A stretch of DNA of 62,183 nt from SKPH01 sp051748565. GTDB taxonomy: Bacteria; Bacillota; Dethiobacteria; DTU022. Location: contig JBNJHN010000004.1 of the NCBI GenBank assembly GCA_051748565.1, forward strand, positions 1-62,183. Reading direction: 5' to 3'. The position numbers were made by a program, and so were the translations under genes. Under the pieces are notes generated by a model. That model saw only the letters and a list, made by a program, of their open reading frames with translations. It was not told the DNA's origin and ran no database searches. Below are positions 9,481-18,026 of the stretch, one piece after another (position 1 is the stretch's first letter; every line of letters starts with the position of its first letter).

Positions 9481-10410
9481 ATGAAAGTGATGATAATGCC
9501 CCAACAAAGCAGCAGTGAGATCAAAGCTGACTGGTTTGCTGATGATCTTGGGCAATACAGAGATCAATACAGTTTAAATGTACTTTCCGCCCATAAACAT
9601 GTAATTAATTTTCAGGTTGACAGGTGGCCGCATTTATTAATGGTAGCCGACCCGGAATTAGAAAGAGGCCCTGCTACGATTGGCTTGGGGAAAAAAGATT
9701 TTCTTTTGGTTAGCCGTGCCGTGTATGAAATGCATAAAGGGTTCTTCAATCAGTCACAAATAATCTTTAAGATAAACAAAGGCCAAATTATTATTAACTG
9801 GCGTGATGGAAATTTAATTTCTTTCACGCCCTTTAATATTAAACCGCTTGATTATAGCAATATCCATTCGGCAGTCAAAAAGTGCCTCAGAATCCTAAGA
9901 CAGTGCGATGTCCCGTCGGCAAGTGCAGTTCTTTTGAATATAAATGGAGGAGATAATTATTTTCGACGTATTATATATAAAAACTTTCCTCCACTGGTTT
10001 ATTCCCTGATGAACGAGGATGTGAAGTTATTAATGAAATATTGCTCAAGACTTGTAGGGTTAGGGAAGGGCTTGACACCAACAGGAGATGATTTGATCCA
10101 CGGGGCATTAATTGGTTATCATTATTTAATTACCGCGAAAAATAACACATTTAAACAAACCTTGAGCTCAAGCGTTATGGCTTGCAAAACCAATCTGTTT
10201 GGGCAGCATATGATAGAAATGGGTTGTAAGGGTTTAACTTCAGAAGCAGTCCGTGATTTTATTCTGGCCATAAACAAAGATAGCGTATTTCCGACTCTAA
10301 TGAATCGAATTTTAAATATCGGAGCCAGCACCGGCTATGATCTGGCAATAGCCATTTTATTCTTTAGCCAGGTGCTTAATAACGACATTGCTGCCGATTT
10401 CGGTTTTTAG
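9481..10410 (+). CDS. allH: DUF2877 protein, AllH-like oxamate carbamoyltransferase subunit
   Basis: A 309-residue protein with the DUF2877 hallmark GLGKGLTPTGDD at residues 193-204. In E. coli the DUF2877 protein YlbF (AllH) works with FdrA/AllF and YlbE/AllG as an oxamate carbamoyltransferase in the late allantoin pathway. Both partners are encoded 4-7 kb downstream, which supports the same role here. Start choice is weak: ATG 9481 lacks a strong Shine-Dalgarno and an in-frame ATG at 9496 is possible. Unlike in E. coli, the gene is separated from its partners by a permease and by pucR on the opposite strand. Confidence 0.8.
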   Translation: MKVMIMPQQSSSEIKADWFADDLGQYRDQYSLNVLSAHKHVINFQVDRWPHLLMVADPELERGPATIGLGKKDFLLVSRAVYEMHKGFFNQSQIIFKINKGQIIINWRDGNLISFTPFNIKPLDYSNIHSAVKKCLRILRQCDVPSASAVLLNINGGDNYFRRIIYKNFPPLVYSLMNEDVKLLMKYCSRLVGLGKGLTPTGDDLIHGALIGYHYLITAKNNTFKQTLSSSVMACKTNLFGQHMIEMGCKGLTSEAVRDFILAINKDSVFPTLMNRILNIGASTGYDLAIAILFFSQVLNNDIAADFGF

Positions 10411-10640
10411 ATAGAAAAAACGAAAAATGCGGTAGAAAATTATTTATTTTTACTAAAGGAAATTTAAAAAAAACATTGAATTAATAAAAATGAAAATAAT
10501 TACTTATAAGGCTTATCAACTCATTTAAAGCGATCTGTAAATGGCCTTAATACGAAATTTTTCTGAGGAGGGGATCTATGGAGGAGTGAAACAGCTTAAT
10601 CAGGCCTTTTGATTGAAATTTTAAAGGAGGAATTCAGATT
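10411..10640 (+). promoter_or_regulatory. AT-rich leader of the permease gene with a mini reading frame
   Basis: This 230-base gap has no gene-sized frame. It contains a possible weak -35 (TTGAAT, 10476) without a clear -10, a 6-bp TAAGGC/GCCTTA stem around 10507-10546, and a three-codon frame (ATG GAG GAG TGA, 10578-10589) with its own GAGGAGGGG site. The permease then has AAAGGAGG before its ATG. I could not fit it to a purine or other riboswitch. Confidence 0.3.
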
Positions 10641-12041
10641 ATGACTGAACCACGAAAAATGGTTTACACGCTGGATGAGGTTCCAAAGCCGTTCACCAAG
10701 GCTCTTTTTCTAGGTATTCAGCATGTTTTAACCATGTTCGGTGCTACTATCTCTGTGCCGCTGATTCTATCGCCTGCATTGGGTATGACGGCAGAGCAGA
10801 CTGCTGTTCTTGTCGCTTCGGTCATGCTTGCATCCGGTGTGGCCACTTTTTTCCAGGTTAGCTATGGGACGCGCTTGCCGATCATTCAAGGTGTTTCATT
10901 CTCATTTCTAGGGCCGTTTTTTGCAATTATAGGCTTGACCGCTGCTGCCGGAGCCGAGGTATCGATGCAGTATATTGCCGGCGCAATTATTTTGGGTGCA
11001 TTTGTGGAAATGATAATCGGTTTTACAGGATTGATTGCAAAAGTGCAGCGGTTTGTCAGCCCCGTGGTTATCGGTCCGGTTATCGCATTAATCGGATTGG
11101 CGCTTTATCAGGCCGGTGCTCCAATGGCTGGAGGTAACTGGTGGTTGGCCGGAACGGTAATCATTCTTGGATTTGTATTTTCCTTGATTTTAGGGCCTAA
11201 AAAGCCTTTCTTTGCCTTATTCCCAATTCTCCTTGCGGTAATTGTAGCATACATCTTAGCTCTGCTTATGGGTGTTGTCGATTTTGAAGCGGTCAGATCT
11301 GCAGCCTGGCTTCGCCTGCCCTGGGGATCAGGTGGCTGGATTCTGCCATGGGGCTTTCCCAGATTTGACTTCGGGTTTTTCCTGATTGTATTGGCCGGTT
11401 ATTTGGCTTCGATGATTGAATCGTACGGTGATTACCACGCAATTAATGCAGCAGCAGATGGGCCTCCCCTTAAGGACACCCAGATAAGCCGTGGCATCGG
11501 TTTTGAAGGTGTTGGCTGTTTCTTTACAGGAGTTTTTGGCGGTTTTGCCAGCACCAGTTATACTGAAAATATCGGTTTGGTTGGCCTGACAAAAGTGGCC
11601 AGTCGTTATGTAGTAAAAATTGCTGTGGTTGTTTTGATTATTCTCGGTATTGTGGGTAAAGTCGGCGGTGTTATAGCAACTATTCCACTCCCGATTGTGG
11701 GCGGTTTATATTGCCTGCTTTTTGGAATGATTGCTTCAATTGGTATCAGTAACTCGGCTAAAGCCGACCTGAGCTCGATGCGGAACCAAATGATCATGGG
11801 TTTCATTCTCTTCATGGGGTTAAGCGTACCTTATTATTTCCAAGTTTCCGAAGTATCATTCCAACCTGATTGGCTATCCAATATAGTCGTATCGATTGGT
11901 TCAACCGGTATGGCTGTTGCTGCAATCTTTGGTTTGATTTTGGATAACGTTATTCCCGGGACTAAAGAAGAACGCGGTCTGCATGTTTTTGGTGAGCAGA
12001 AAGTTGATGTTAAGCCTGCGGATTTTCCACCCGAGAATTAA
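10641..12041 (+). CDS. NCS2-family uracil/xanthine permease
   Basis: A polytopic membrane transporter of 466 residues from the nucleobase:cation symporter-2 (NAT/NCS2) family, expected to import xanthine, uric acid or uracil with protons. The first membrane helix carries the conserved QH pair (Gln27-His28). Glu260 in ESYGDYHA and Glu309-Asn310 in the TENIGLVGLTKVASR signature are the family's substrate-contacting regions. About 14 hydrophobic segments can be read. AAAGGAGG precedes ATG 10641. Its position between allH and pucR/xdh points to xanthine or another purine as substrate, by context rather than from residues. A perfect hairpin ends the transcript. Confidence 0.92.
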   Translation: MTEPRKMVYTLDEVPKPFTKALFLGIQHVLTMFGATISVPLILSPALGMTAEQTAVLVASVMLASGVATFFQVSYGTRLPIIQGVSFSFLGPFFAIIGLTAAAGAEVSMQYIAGAIILGAFVEMIIGFTGLIAKVQRFVSPVVIGPVIALIGLALYQAGAPMAGGNWWLAGTVIILGFVFSLILGPKKPFFALFPILLAVIVAYILALLMGVVDFEAVRSAAWLRLPWGSGGWILPWGFPRFDFGFFLIVLAGYLASMIESYGDYHAINAAADGPPLKDTQISRGIGFEGVGCFFTGVFGGFASTSYTENIGLVGLTKVASRYVVKIAVVVLIILGIVGKVGGVIATIPLPIVGGLYCLLFGMIASIGISNSAKADLSSMRNQMIMGFILFMGLSVPYYFQVSEVSFQPDWLSNIVVSIGSTGMAVAAIFGLILDNVIPGTKEERGLHVFGEQKVDVKPADFPPEN

Positions 12042-12070
12042 ATTAATCCAAATAAATGATTCATCTTGCA

Positions 12071-12104
12071 TTTAAAGAGGTGGATATTAATCCACCTCTT
12101 TAAA
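12071..12104. terminator. Bidirectional terminator between permease and pucR
   Basis: Perfect 15-bp inverted repeat, arms 12071-12085 and 12090-12104 with loop ATTA. The stem has A-rich and T-rich ends, so it can act on either strand. It lies between two convergent genes. Confidence 0.85.
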
Positions 12105-12144
12105 ATTTATGGGCCGACCTAAAAAACAATAACAGATGTCTATA

Positions 12145-13833
12145 TCATGAAACATTGTTATTTCTGAAAAGTTTAAGAATATTGATTGCTATTTCAAGGT
12201 TGAGTGAGTTTTCCGGGCTCCCGAGATCTATACCGGTTAATGACTCGATCTTTTTGATACGGTAAAGAACAGTGTTGTAGTGGATATAAAGCTTAGTAGA
12301 GGTCAGCTTTAAGTTACGATTCGTTTCGTAATAGGTTTCCAGGGTTTTGAGCAAATCACCTTTTTTGTTTTGATCATAATCAAAGACCGGTTTGAGCAGT
12401 TCTTCCACGTAAAGCTCCAGATCGCTCCGCTTTTTTTCGCTGAGTATTTTATAAAAACCAAGATTGTCAAAAAAGACCACTCGGGATTGATCCGATAACT
12501 GCGATATTTTTAAAGCTTCACGTGCTTCTTCATAGCTGCGGCTAACCTTGCGGACATCTGACTGTGCTCTTCCAACACCAATATTTATCTGCATATTGGA
12601 GGTTGCCGAATCATTTAAATATTTCAAAAGAGCTGTAACAGTATCTTTAAAATCAGATGGGTGAGTATGATCCGTGCTGGTTATTAAAACAATATTGTTA
12701 CCCTTGATTCCGGCTATGAGGTTACTTATCCCATGAGATTTAAAAAAGCGATTGACGGCTTTAAGCAGATCTTCCTTCGATCGGGACCCATTCATACCCA
12801 TGGCCCGGCCAATCTCCTTGATTTCACTTGTACTGTTGTCATTGATAATAATAACGGCCGTGGGCACAGCGAGGTTAACATTAAAAACCCTGCCCCTATT
12901 TATAACCTCCTCGATATTATCGAAATCGGAAGAAAGGAGAATCTCTAAAAAGTCATTGTAATAACTTTTTTCAATTTCATAGATTGCCTTGCGCTTGATA
13001 AATTCGAGGGCGGCGATGGTGGCGGCCCTCTCAAGAGTAAGGATATCAGGTTCGTAAATAGGATTATTTATAATAGCGACCATGTGCCCGTATTCATATT
13101 TATCAGCAATTATCGGAATGCGGATCGCCTTAATCGTAAGCGGTTTTTCATTATCTGAAGCATACTCCAAAGAGTATTTAACTTCTTTGATGTTGCCAAA
13201 GCGGAGTTTTTCTTTTTTGATTACGATACTGCCTTCTGAAAAAAACAGGTCAAATTTATATTTGTCGGGGCAGTCATCATTAACTATTACGATACCCTCC
13301 CTGTCGGCAATTGCAACAGGATTGGCAATCAGTTTACCGGTTTCCTTACAAAGTTCTTCAAGAGGGCTTCCATGAAGAGCAAGATCCATTAGTATTTTAT
13401 GGGCTTGTTCCAGTTTTTGCAGGATTTTATTTTGTTTATTGAATACGACCCCCAGAATCGGAGCGATGATTTCCGAAAAAGATAGATCAAAAGGCACCTC
13501 TAAGAGGGGGATGTTATATTTGTTAGCACTGTTGATGATTATTTCAGGTATTTCATCGAGATAACGCTTGGTTTTAATGGCCAGGGCAGCGCTATTAGCC
13601 TTGTTCATACGCGGGATCAGTGTTCCCATCAGCTCCGGGTATTCCCTGAATGAATAACCGGTTGTTAGCAGGAATTCTCCATCAATCAACCAGTCCACGA
13701 TATCAGGTACTTCGATTACATTAACAAGCTTTATTATCCGGTCAAGGCCATCTTTACCTCCTACCACTTCTAATCGATTAACGACGTCAAGCGACAGGGC
13801 TTCCCTGATTGTTATTCCATACTGCTCCTGCAT
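12145..13833 (-). CDS. pucR: PucR-family purine catabolism transcriptional regulator
   Basis: A 562-residue PucR-type regulator. Residues about 8-130 match the PucR N-terminal sensory domain (ITIREAL; GEFLLTTGYSF), the middle (about 280-440) a CdaR-type GGDEF-like region, and about 495-545 the PucR C-terminal helix-turn-helix with LKLTSTKLYIHYNTVLYRIK. In Bacillus, PucR senses purine pathway intermediates and controls permease, xanthine dehydrogenase and ureide genes. Here it is divergent from fdrA-allG-xdh and convergent with the permease, so it is the likely local regulator. A TTGACA promoter precedes it. The effector is unknown. Confidence 0.9.
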   Translation of the reverse strand: MQEQYGITIREALSLDVVNRLEVVGGKDGLDRIIKLVNVIEVPDIVDWLIDGEFLLTTGYSFREYPELMGTLIPRMNKANSAALAIKTKRYLDEIPEIIINSANKYNIPLLEVPFDLSFSEIIAPILGVVFNKQNKILQKLEQAHKILMDLALHGSPLEELCKETGKLIANPVAIADREGIVIVNDDCPDKYKFDLFFSEGSIVIKKEKLRFGNIKEVKYSLEYASDNEKPLTIKAIRIPIIADKYEYGHMVAIINNPIYEPDILTLERAATIAALEFIKRKAIYEIEKSYYNDFLEILLSSDFDNIEEVINRGRVFNVNLAVPTAVIIINDNSTSEIKEIGRAMGMNGSRSKEDLLKAVNRFFKSHGISNLIAGIKGNNIVLITSTDHTHPSDFKDTVTALLKYLNDSATSNMQINIGVGRAQSDVRKVSRSYEEAREALKISQLSDQSRVVFFDNLGFYKILSEKKRSDLELYVEELLKPVFDYDQNKKGDLLKTLETYYETNRNLKLTSTKLYIHYNTVLYRIKKIESLTGIDLGSPENSLNLEIAINILKLFRNNNVS

Positions 13834-13868
13834 TTTCTCACTTCCTCATATGGGTATGGTTAAGTTCG

Positions 13869-13898
13869 ACAATATCAAAAATAGATTAGTTTTGTCAA
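13869..13898 (-). promoter_or_regulatory. pucR promoter
   Basis: On the minus strand TTGACA (13898-13893) and TATTGT (13874-13869) are separated by 18 bases, a good sigma-A arrangement 36 bases from the pucR start codon. The divergent fdrA promoter shares this intergenic region, so one operator could control both. Confidence 0.6.
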
Positions 13899-13991
13899 TC
13901 TCAGTTATAGTAAATATACAATAATAAAAGCCATATTTATAAATATAATCTAAAGGAAATTCATTTTATATGTTTAATTTTTAGAAATGTA

Positions 13992-14020
13992 CATGCAAAT
14001 ATGGTTTTATCCATTATAAT
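13992..14020 (+). promoter_or_regulatory. Possible fdrA promoter
   Basis: A perfect TATAAT lies at 14015-14020, 50 bases before the fdrA start. The hexamer 17 bases upstream (CATGCA) is a poor -35, which is compatible with an activator-dependent promoter. Confidence 0.35.
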
Positions 14021-14070
14021 AGGATTAGTTGATCGAATTTCTGTACAAGTAATACGAGGAGGTAAAAGAA

Positions 14071-15618
14071 TTGTTTCTTAAAAGCCATATCTCCAAAAAT
14101 ATTTTTCGGGATTCAGTATATTTAATGCGTTTGTCAAGTACAGTCAGAGAATTTGAGGGCGTAATCGAAGCCGAGGTTATTATCGGTACCGATCATAATA
14201 AGAAATTTCTCCGTTCCGGAGGTCTTTGGACTGAAACAATCGAAAAAGAAGCTGGAGCAAACGACTTGATTATAGCAGTTAAAGCCGAAGATGAAGAAAA
14301 AGCGGACAGAGCCATTGAAAGCGCCCTTGAAGAGTTAAACAAATCAGTAGAAAGAGATAATTTACTGGGCGATTTTGTACCAAGAACCTTTGAAACTGCC
14401 TTAAAAAACCTTTCCGGAGCCAACCTGGCTCTGCTTTCAATCCCCGGTCGCTATGTAAAACGGGAAGCAGATAAGATTCTTGATGCCGGCTTGAACCTGA
14501 TGATCTTCAGTGACAATGTTCCTCTCGAGACTGAGGTTGAACTGAAAAAAAAAGCAGAAGCAAAAGGGCTGCTGGTGATGGGTCCTGATTGCGGTACTGC
14601 AATTATTAACGGAGTGCCCCTCGCTTTTGCCAATGAAGTTAAGCCTGGAAATATCGGAATTGTTGCTGCAGCCGGCACCGGCTTACAGGAGGTTTCGACT
14701 TTAATCAACAACCTTGGTGCAGGAATCAGCCAGGGAATCGGAACAGGTGGCAGGGATGTTAAAGCTGCGGTGGGCGGAATTACCATGATGCAGGGTTTAA
14801 AAGCACTGTTTAAAGATGAAAAAACTGAAGTAATAGTCATAGTCTCAAAACCCCCGGATCATGAGGTGATAGTAAAGGTGCTGGAAATAGCATCAGCCGG
14901 TGAGAAACCTGTAGTGGTAAACTTTATCGGCGGTGATCTTCAGCCGGTTTCAGATGCAGGATGCGAGACTGCCTCGACATTGAAAGAGGCCGCCCAAAAA
15001 GCGGTTAAACTTTCTCGTAAAGAATCTTTAGAAAACATTAAACCTGCGGAGACACCGGACCAGGCCTTAATTGAAAAAGAAAAGAATCTCTTTAGTAATG
15101 GCCAAAAATACCTTCGTGCCCTTTACTCAGGTGGAACCCTTGCGTATGAAACACTGGTTTTGTTACAGGAACATGAAGATAAAATATATACCAACCTTAG
15201 TTTTAAAAACTCAAAAATAATTGAGGATGTATATAAAAGCAAAGAGCATACGATCATTGATTTTGGTGAAGATGAATTCACGCAGGGACGGCTTCATCCT
15301 ATGATTGATCCCGCCCTGCGAAACAGCCGGATAATTGAAGAAGCAAAAGATCCCGAGACTGCCGTAATTATGCTTGACCTGGTCTTGGGATATAATGCCC
15401 ATCCTGATCCTGCCGGATCAGCCTTGGAAGCGATTAAAGGTGCCAGGGAAATTTCCAAGGGAGAGGGCCGCCACATTTGCTTTGTAACAACTGTTTGCGG
15501 TACAGATGAAGATATCCAAAACCGAAGTGACCAGGTTGCCAGGCTTGAAAAAGAAGGCGTCCTGGTTTTTCCCAGTAATGCCGATGCAGCCATTTTTGTT
15601 GCAAATTTGCTGTCCTGA
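14071..15618 (+). CDS. fdrA: FdrA/AllF, oxamate carbamoyltransferase subunit with succinyl-CoA-synthetase-like fold
   Basis: A 515-residue FdrA-family protein. It has the CoA-ligase-like Rossmann and phosphohistidine-domain regions: GPDCGTAIINGVPLAF near residue 170, AAAGTGLQEV near 207 and GIGTGGRDVKAAVGG near 223. FdrA was long annotated as an acyl-CoA synthetase. The E. coli protein (AllF) was later assigned, with AllG and AllH, to the oxamate carbamoyltransferase that makes carbamoyl phosphate and oxamate from oxalurate. The start is TTG 14071, chosen because GAGGAGGT lies seven bases upstream. It heads an operon with a 53-residue protein, allG and the xanthine dehydrogenase genes. Family assignment is firm, and the reaction is by homology. 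Confidence 0.88.
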   Translation: MFLKSHISKNIFRDSVYLMRLSSTVREFEGVIEAEVIIGTDHNKKFLRSGGLWTETIEKEAGANDLIIAVKAEDEEKADRAIESALEELNKSVERDNLLGDFVPRTFETALKNLSGANLALLSIPGRYVKREADKILDAGLNLMIFSDNVPLETEVELKKKAEAKGLLVMGPDCGTAIINGVPLAFANEVKPGNIGIVAAAGTGLQEVSTLINNLGAGISQGIGTGGRDVKAAVGGITMMQGLKALFKDEKTEVIVIVSKPPDHEVIVKVLEIASAGEKPVVVNFIGGDLQPVSDAGCETASTLKEAAQKAVKLSRKESLENIKPAETPDQALIEKEKNLFSNGQKYLRALYSGGTLAYETLVLLQEHEDKIYTNLSFKNSKIIEDVYKSKEHTIIDFGEDEFTQGRLHPMIDPALRNSRIIEEAKDPETAVIMLDLVLGYNAHPDPAGSALEAIKGAREISKGEGRHICFVTTVCGTDEDIQNRSDQVARLEKEGVLVFPSNADAAIFVANLLS

Positions 15619-15658
15619 ATGCAAGGTTGGTTTGATTTTAATCAAAGGGGGGAAAGCA

Positions 15659-15820
15659 ATGGAGACCCTGTTCGATAATGAACTAAAAGTTATAAATATG
15701 GGGCTTGAAGGTTTTGCCGAGACTCTCAAGGAACGAGGAACGAGCGTTTTACACGTGCGCTGGCAGCCGCCGGCGATGGGAGACGATAATCTGCTCAGTT
15801 TGCTCGATAAATTAAAATAA
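15659..15820 (+). CDS. 53-residue protein between FdrA and AllG
   Basis: A short frame with ATG 15659 behind AAAGGGGGG, 38 bases after fdrA and 21 before allG. The protein contains LKVINMGLEGFAETL and VRWQPPAMGDDN. I recall a similar N-terminal extension on some DUF1116/AllG proteins, so it may be a detached subunit or linker segment of the carbamoyltransferase. It has no signal peptide, cysteine or membrane helix. Coding is likely from the ribosome binding site, tight spacing and sensible composition. Function is unknown. Confidence 0.7.
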   Translation: METLFDNELKVINMGLEGFAETLKERGTSVLHVRWQPPAMGDDNLLSLLDKLK

Positions 15821-15841
15821 ACCCCTGGAGGTGTAATTTTC

Positions 15842-17143
15842 ATGAGTAAGATTGATCAGGCAAATCAGGAAGCAGTAAAAAAGATGATGATGTCAAGACC
15901 GGTTTGGGTCGACATCGGCAGAGCCAGGGATGTAATTCCCGGCATGAAGGATAATTTATTTTTGCATGCCGGGCCGCCAATTACCTGGGACAGGATGAGC
16001 GGCCCTTTGAAGGGAGCAATTATCGGCGGATTAATTTACGAAGGAATGGCAAAAGACGATGCTGAAGCGGAAAAAATGGCGGCATCCGGTGAAATCGAAT
16101 TCGCACCGTGTCATCATCATAACACGGTAGGGCCAATGGCCGGAGTAACTACACCTTCCCAAATGGTATTTATTATCGAAGATAAAGAATGGGGCGGTAA
16201 TACTTATTCCAATATGAATGAAGGCTACGGCAAGGTCTTGCGTTACGGTGCTTATGATGATGAAGTAATCAATCGTTTGCGCTGGCTCGATGAAGTATAT
16301 GCTTCGGTCCTAAAGGAAGCGGTTCACCTGGCTAAGGGCATCGATATGAAATCGATTATTGCCCAGGCCCTGCATATGGGCGACGACGGACATAACCGCA
16401 ACCGGGCAACTACTTCACTTTTTATAAGAACTATCGCGCCATTTGTAGTTGAAACCGAGTGGGGCAAAAGGACTGATTATGATGCTCCACGTCTCGATCT
16501 CTCCAACGTATCAGAGTATTTCAAAGAAAAGAAAGCTACTGCGGCCGCTGAAGTGCTTGCATTTATGCACAGTAATGATCTTACTTCGCTCAATGCGATT
16601 ATGGCTGCCTGCAAGAGCATGGCATTGGCCGCTCATGGAGTTGAAAATTCGACCGTGGTAACAACCATGGCCCGGAATGGAACTGATTTTGGGATCAGGG
16701 TCAGCAGTACCGGCGATAAATGGTTTACGGCTCCGGCAAACGTTCCCGACGGCCTATACTTCTCCGGTTACAAAGCATCGGATGCAAATCCTGATATCGG
16801 TGATAGTGTTATCACGGAAACTGTTGGCATTGGCGGTTTCGCCATGGCTGCCGCTCCGGCGATCGTCAACTTTATCGGCGGATCACCGGCTGATGCCTTT
16901 GATGCTACCAATGAAATGTATGAAATTACTGTTGCAGAAAATAATAATTTCAACATACCAGCCATGGATTTTAAAGGCACTCCGACCGGAATCGATGTCC
17001 GTAAAGTGGTCGAAAAAAACATTGTACCGCGAATTAATACCGGTATAGCCCACAAGAATCCTGGAATCGGCCAGGTTGGCGCCGGGATTGTAAAACCGCC
17101 GATGGAAATGTTTATTGACGCCATCAAAGAACTGGCCGGTTAA
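15842..17143 (+). CDS. allG: DUF1116 protein AllG (YlbE), oxamate carbamoyltransferase subunit
   Basis: A 433-residue DUF1116 protein that lines up along its length with E. coli YlbE/AllG. It has HAGPPITWDRMSGPLKGA near 40, PCHHHNTVGPMAGVT near 90, the stretch MARNGTDFGIRVS, the DSVITETVGIGGFAMAAAP region and a C-terminal NTGIAHKNPGIGQVGAGI motif. With FdrA/AllF and AllH it should form the carbamoyltransferase acting on oxalurate/oxamate. CTGGAGGTG lies upstream of ATG 15842. It sits between the 53-residue protein and xdhB in one operon, which joins purine hydroxylation to the end of ureide breakdown. Whether the natural substrate is oxalurate cannot be read from sequence. Confidence 0.9.
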   Translation: MSKIDQANQEAVKKMMMSRPVWVDIGRARDVIPGMKDNLFLHAGPPITWDRMSGPLKGAIIGGLIYEGMAKDDAEAEKMAASGEIEFAPCHHHNTVGPMAGVTTPSQMVFIIEDKEWGGNTYSNMNEGYGKVLRYGAYDDEVINRLRWLDEVYASVLKEAVHLAKGIDMKSIIAQALHMGDDGHNRNRATTSLFIRTIAPFVVETEWGKRTDYDAPRLDLSNVSEYFKEKKATAAAEVLAFMHSNDLTSLNAIMAACKSMALAAHGVENSTVVTTMARNGTDFGIRVSSTGDKWFTAPANVPDGLYFSGYKASDANPDIGDSVITETVGIGGFAMAAAPAIVNFIGGSPADAFDATNEMYEITVAENNNFNIPAMDFKGTPTGIDVRKVVEKNIVPRINTGIAHKNPGIGQVGAGIVKPPMEMFIDAIKELAG

Positions 17144-17193
17144 TCTTATAAAAATTAGTCTGATATTTATGATGCTGGAGGTGAACCAGGAAA

Positions 17194-18024
17194 ATGTTGT
17201 CATATGATTATGTTAAATGCACTGATTTAAATCAGGCATTCGAACTGCTGGAAGCAGAAGATCGTATCTACCCTCTTGCCGGCGGAACAGACCTGATGGT
17301 TGGCATCCGTGGAGGGAAATTTGCCGCCAGGATGCTGATGGATATAAAGGGATTACCTGAATTAAAAGTACTTGCGGAAAATGAAAATGGGATCACTATC
17401 GGAGCAGCAGTTACCTTGAATGAAATTATTCTATATCCTCCTGTCAGGAAAAATGCACCTATCCTGGCCGAAGGATGCCACAGTGTTGGCAGTTATTCTA
17501 TTCGCAACAGGGCCACTATAGCCGGTAATATCTGTAACGCCTCCCCGGCAGCGGATACATCCGCACCGTTATACTGCCTGGGTGCAGTAGTTAATGTTGC
17601 CAGTTCAAACGGGGTAAGATCTGTTCCGATTAACGAATTTTTCATCGGGCCGGGAAATAATGCCCTGAAAAGAGGCGAGCTCGTCCAATCGATTTTAATA
17701 CCGAAGCCTTATCCGGATGGAAAAGGAATCTACTTCAAAGCTTCCCGGACAGGATCGGTAGACCTGGCGTCTGTTGGCGTGGCAGTACAGAGGTGGGGTG
17801 ACCAGGTTAAAATTGCCATTGGAGCGGTTGCCGCCACTCCGGTCAGAGCTGCTTCTGTTGAGAAGGCAGTCAATGCAAATGGTGAGAGGGACTGGTCGAA
17901 AGCAGCCAAATTATCGTGTGACGATATCTCACCGATTACCGATATAAGATGCTCCCGGGAATACCGCTACCACGTAGTTGAAGTTCTTGTCCGCCGGGGG
18001 CTGGAAGAGATAATGGGGGTGTGA
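17194..18024 (+). CDS. xdhB: Xanthine dehydrogenase-type molybdenum hydroxylase, FAD subunit
   Basis: The FAD-binding medium subunit (CoxM/XdhB type), 276 residues. The PCMH FAD-fold motifs are LAGGTDL at 28-34 and RNRATIAGNICNASP at 104-118, the loops that hold the pyrophosphate and flavin. The C-terminal CO-dehydrogenase flavoprotein domain follows. It passes electrons from the 2Fe-2S subunit to NAD or another acceptor. GCTGGAGGTG precedes ATG 17194. The gene runs directly into xdhC. Nearby YqeB and YqeC argue that the complex is a selenium-dependent molybdenum hydroxylase. Confidence 0.93.
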   Translation: MLSYDYVKCTDLNQAFELLEAEDRIYPLAGGTDLMVGIRGGKFAARMLMDIKGLPELKVLAENENGITIGAAVTLNEIILYPPVRKNAPILAEGCHSVGSYSIRNRATIAGNICNASPAADTSAPLYCLGAVVNVASSNGVRSVPINEFFIGPGNNALKRGELVQSILIPKPYPDGKGIYFKASRTGSVDLASVGVAVQRWGDQVKIAIGAVAATPVRAASVEKAVNANGERDWSKAAKLSCDDISPITDIRCSREYRYHVVEVLVRRGLEEIMGV

Positions 18025-18026
18025 AA

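Noticed and set aside
10411..10640. Purine (guanine/xanthine) riboswitch upstream of the permease
   Set aside because: The region is AT-rich with one short stem but lacks the conserved purine-aptamer core and loop sequences.
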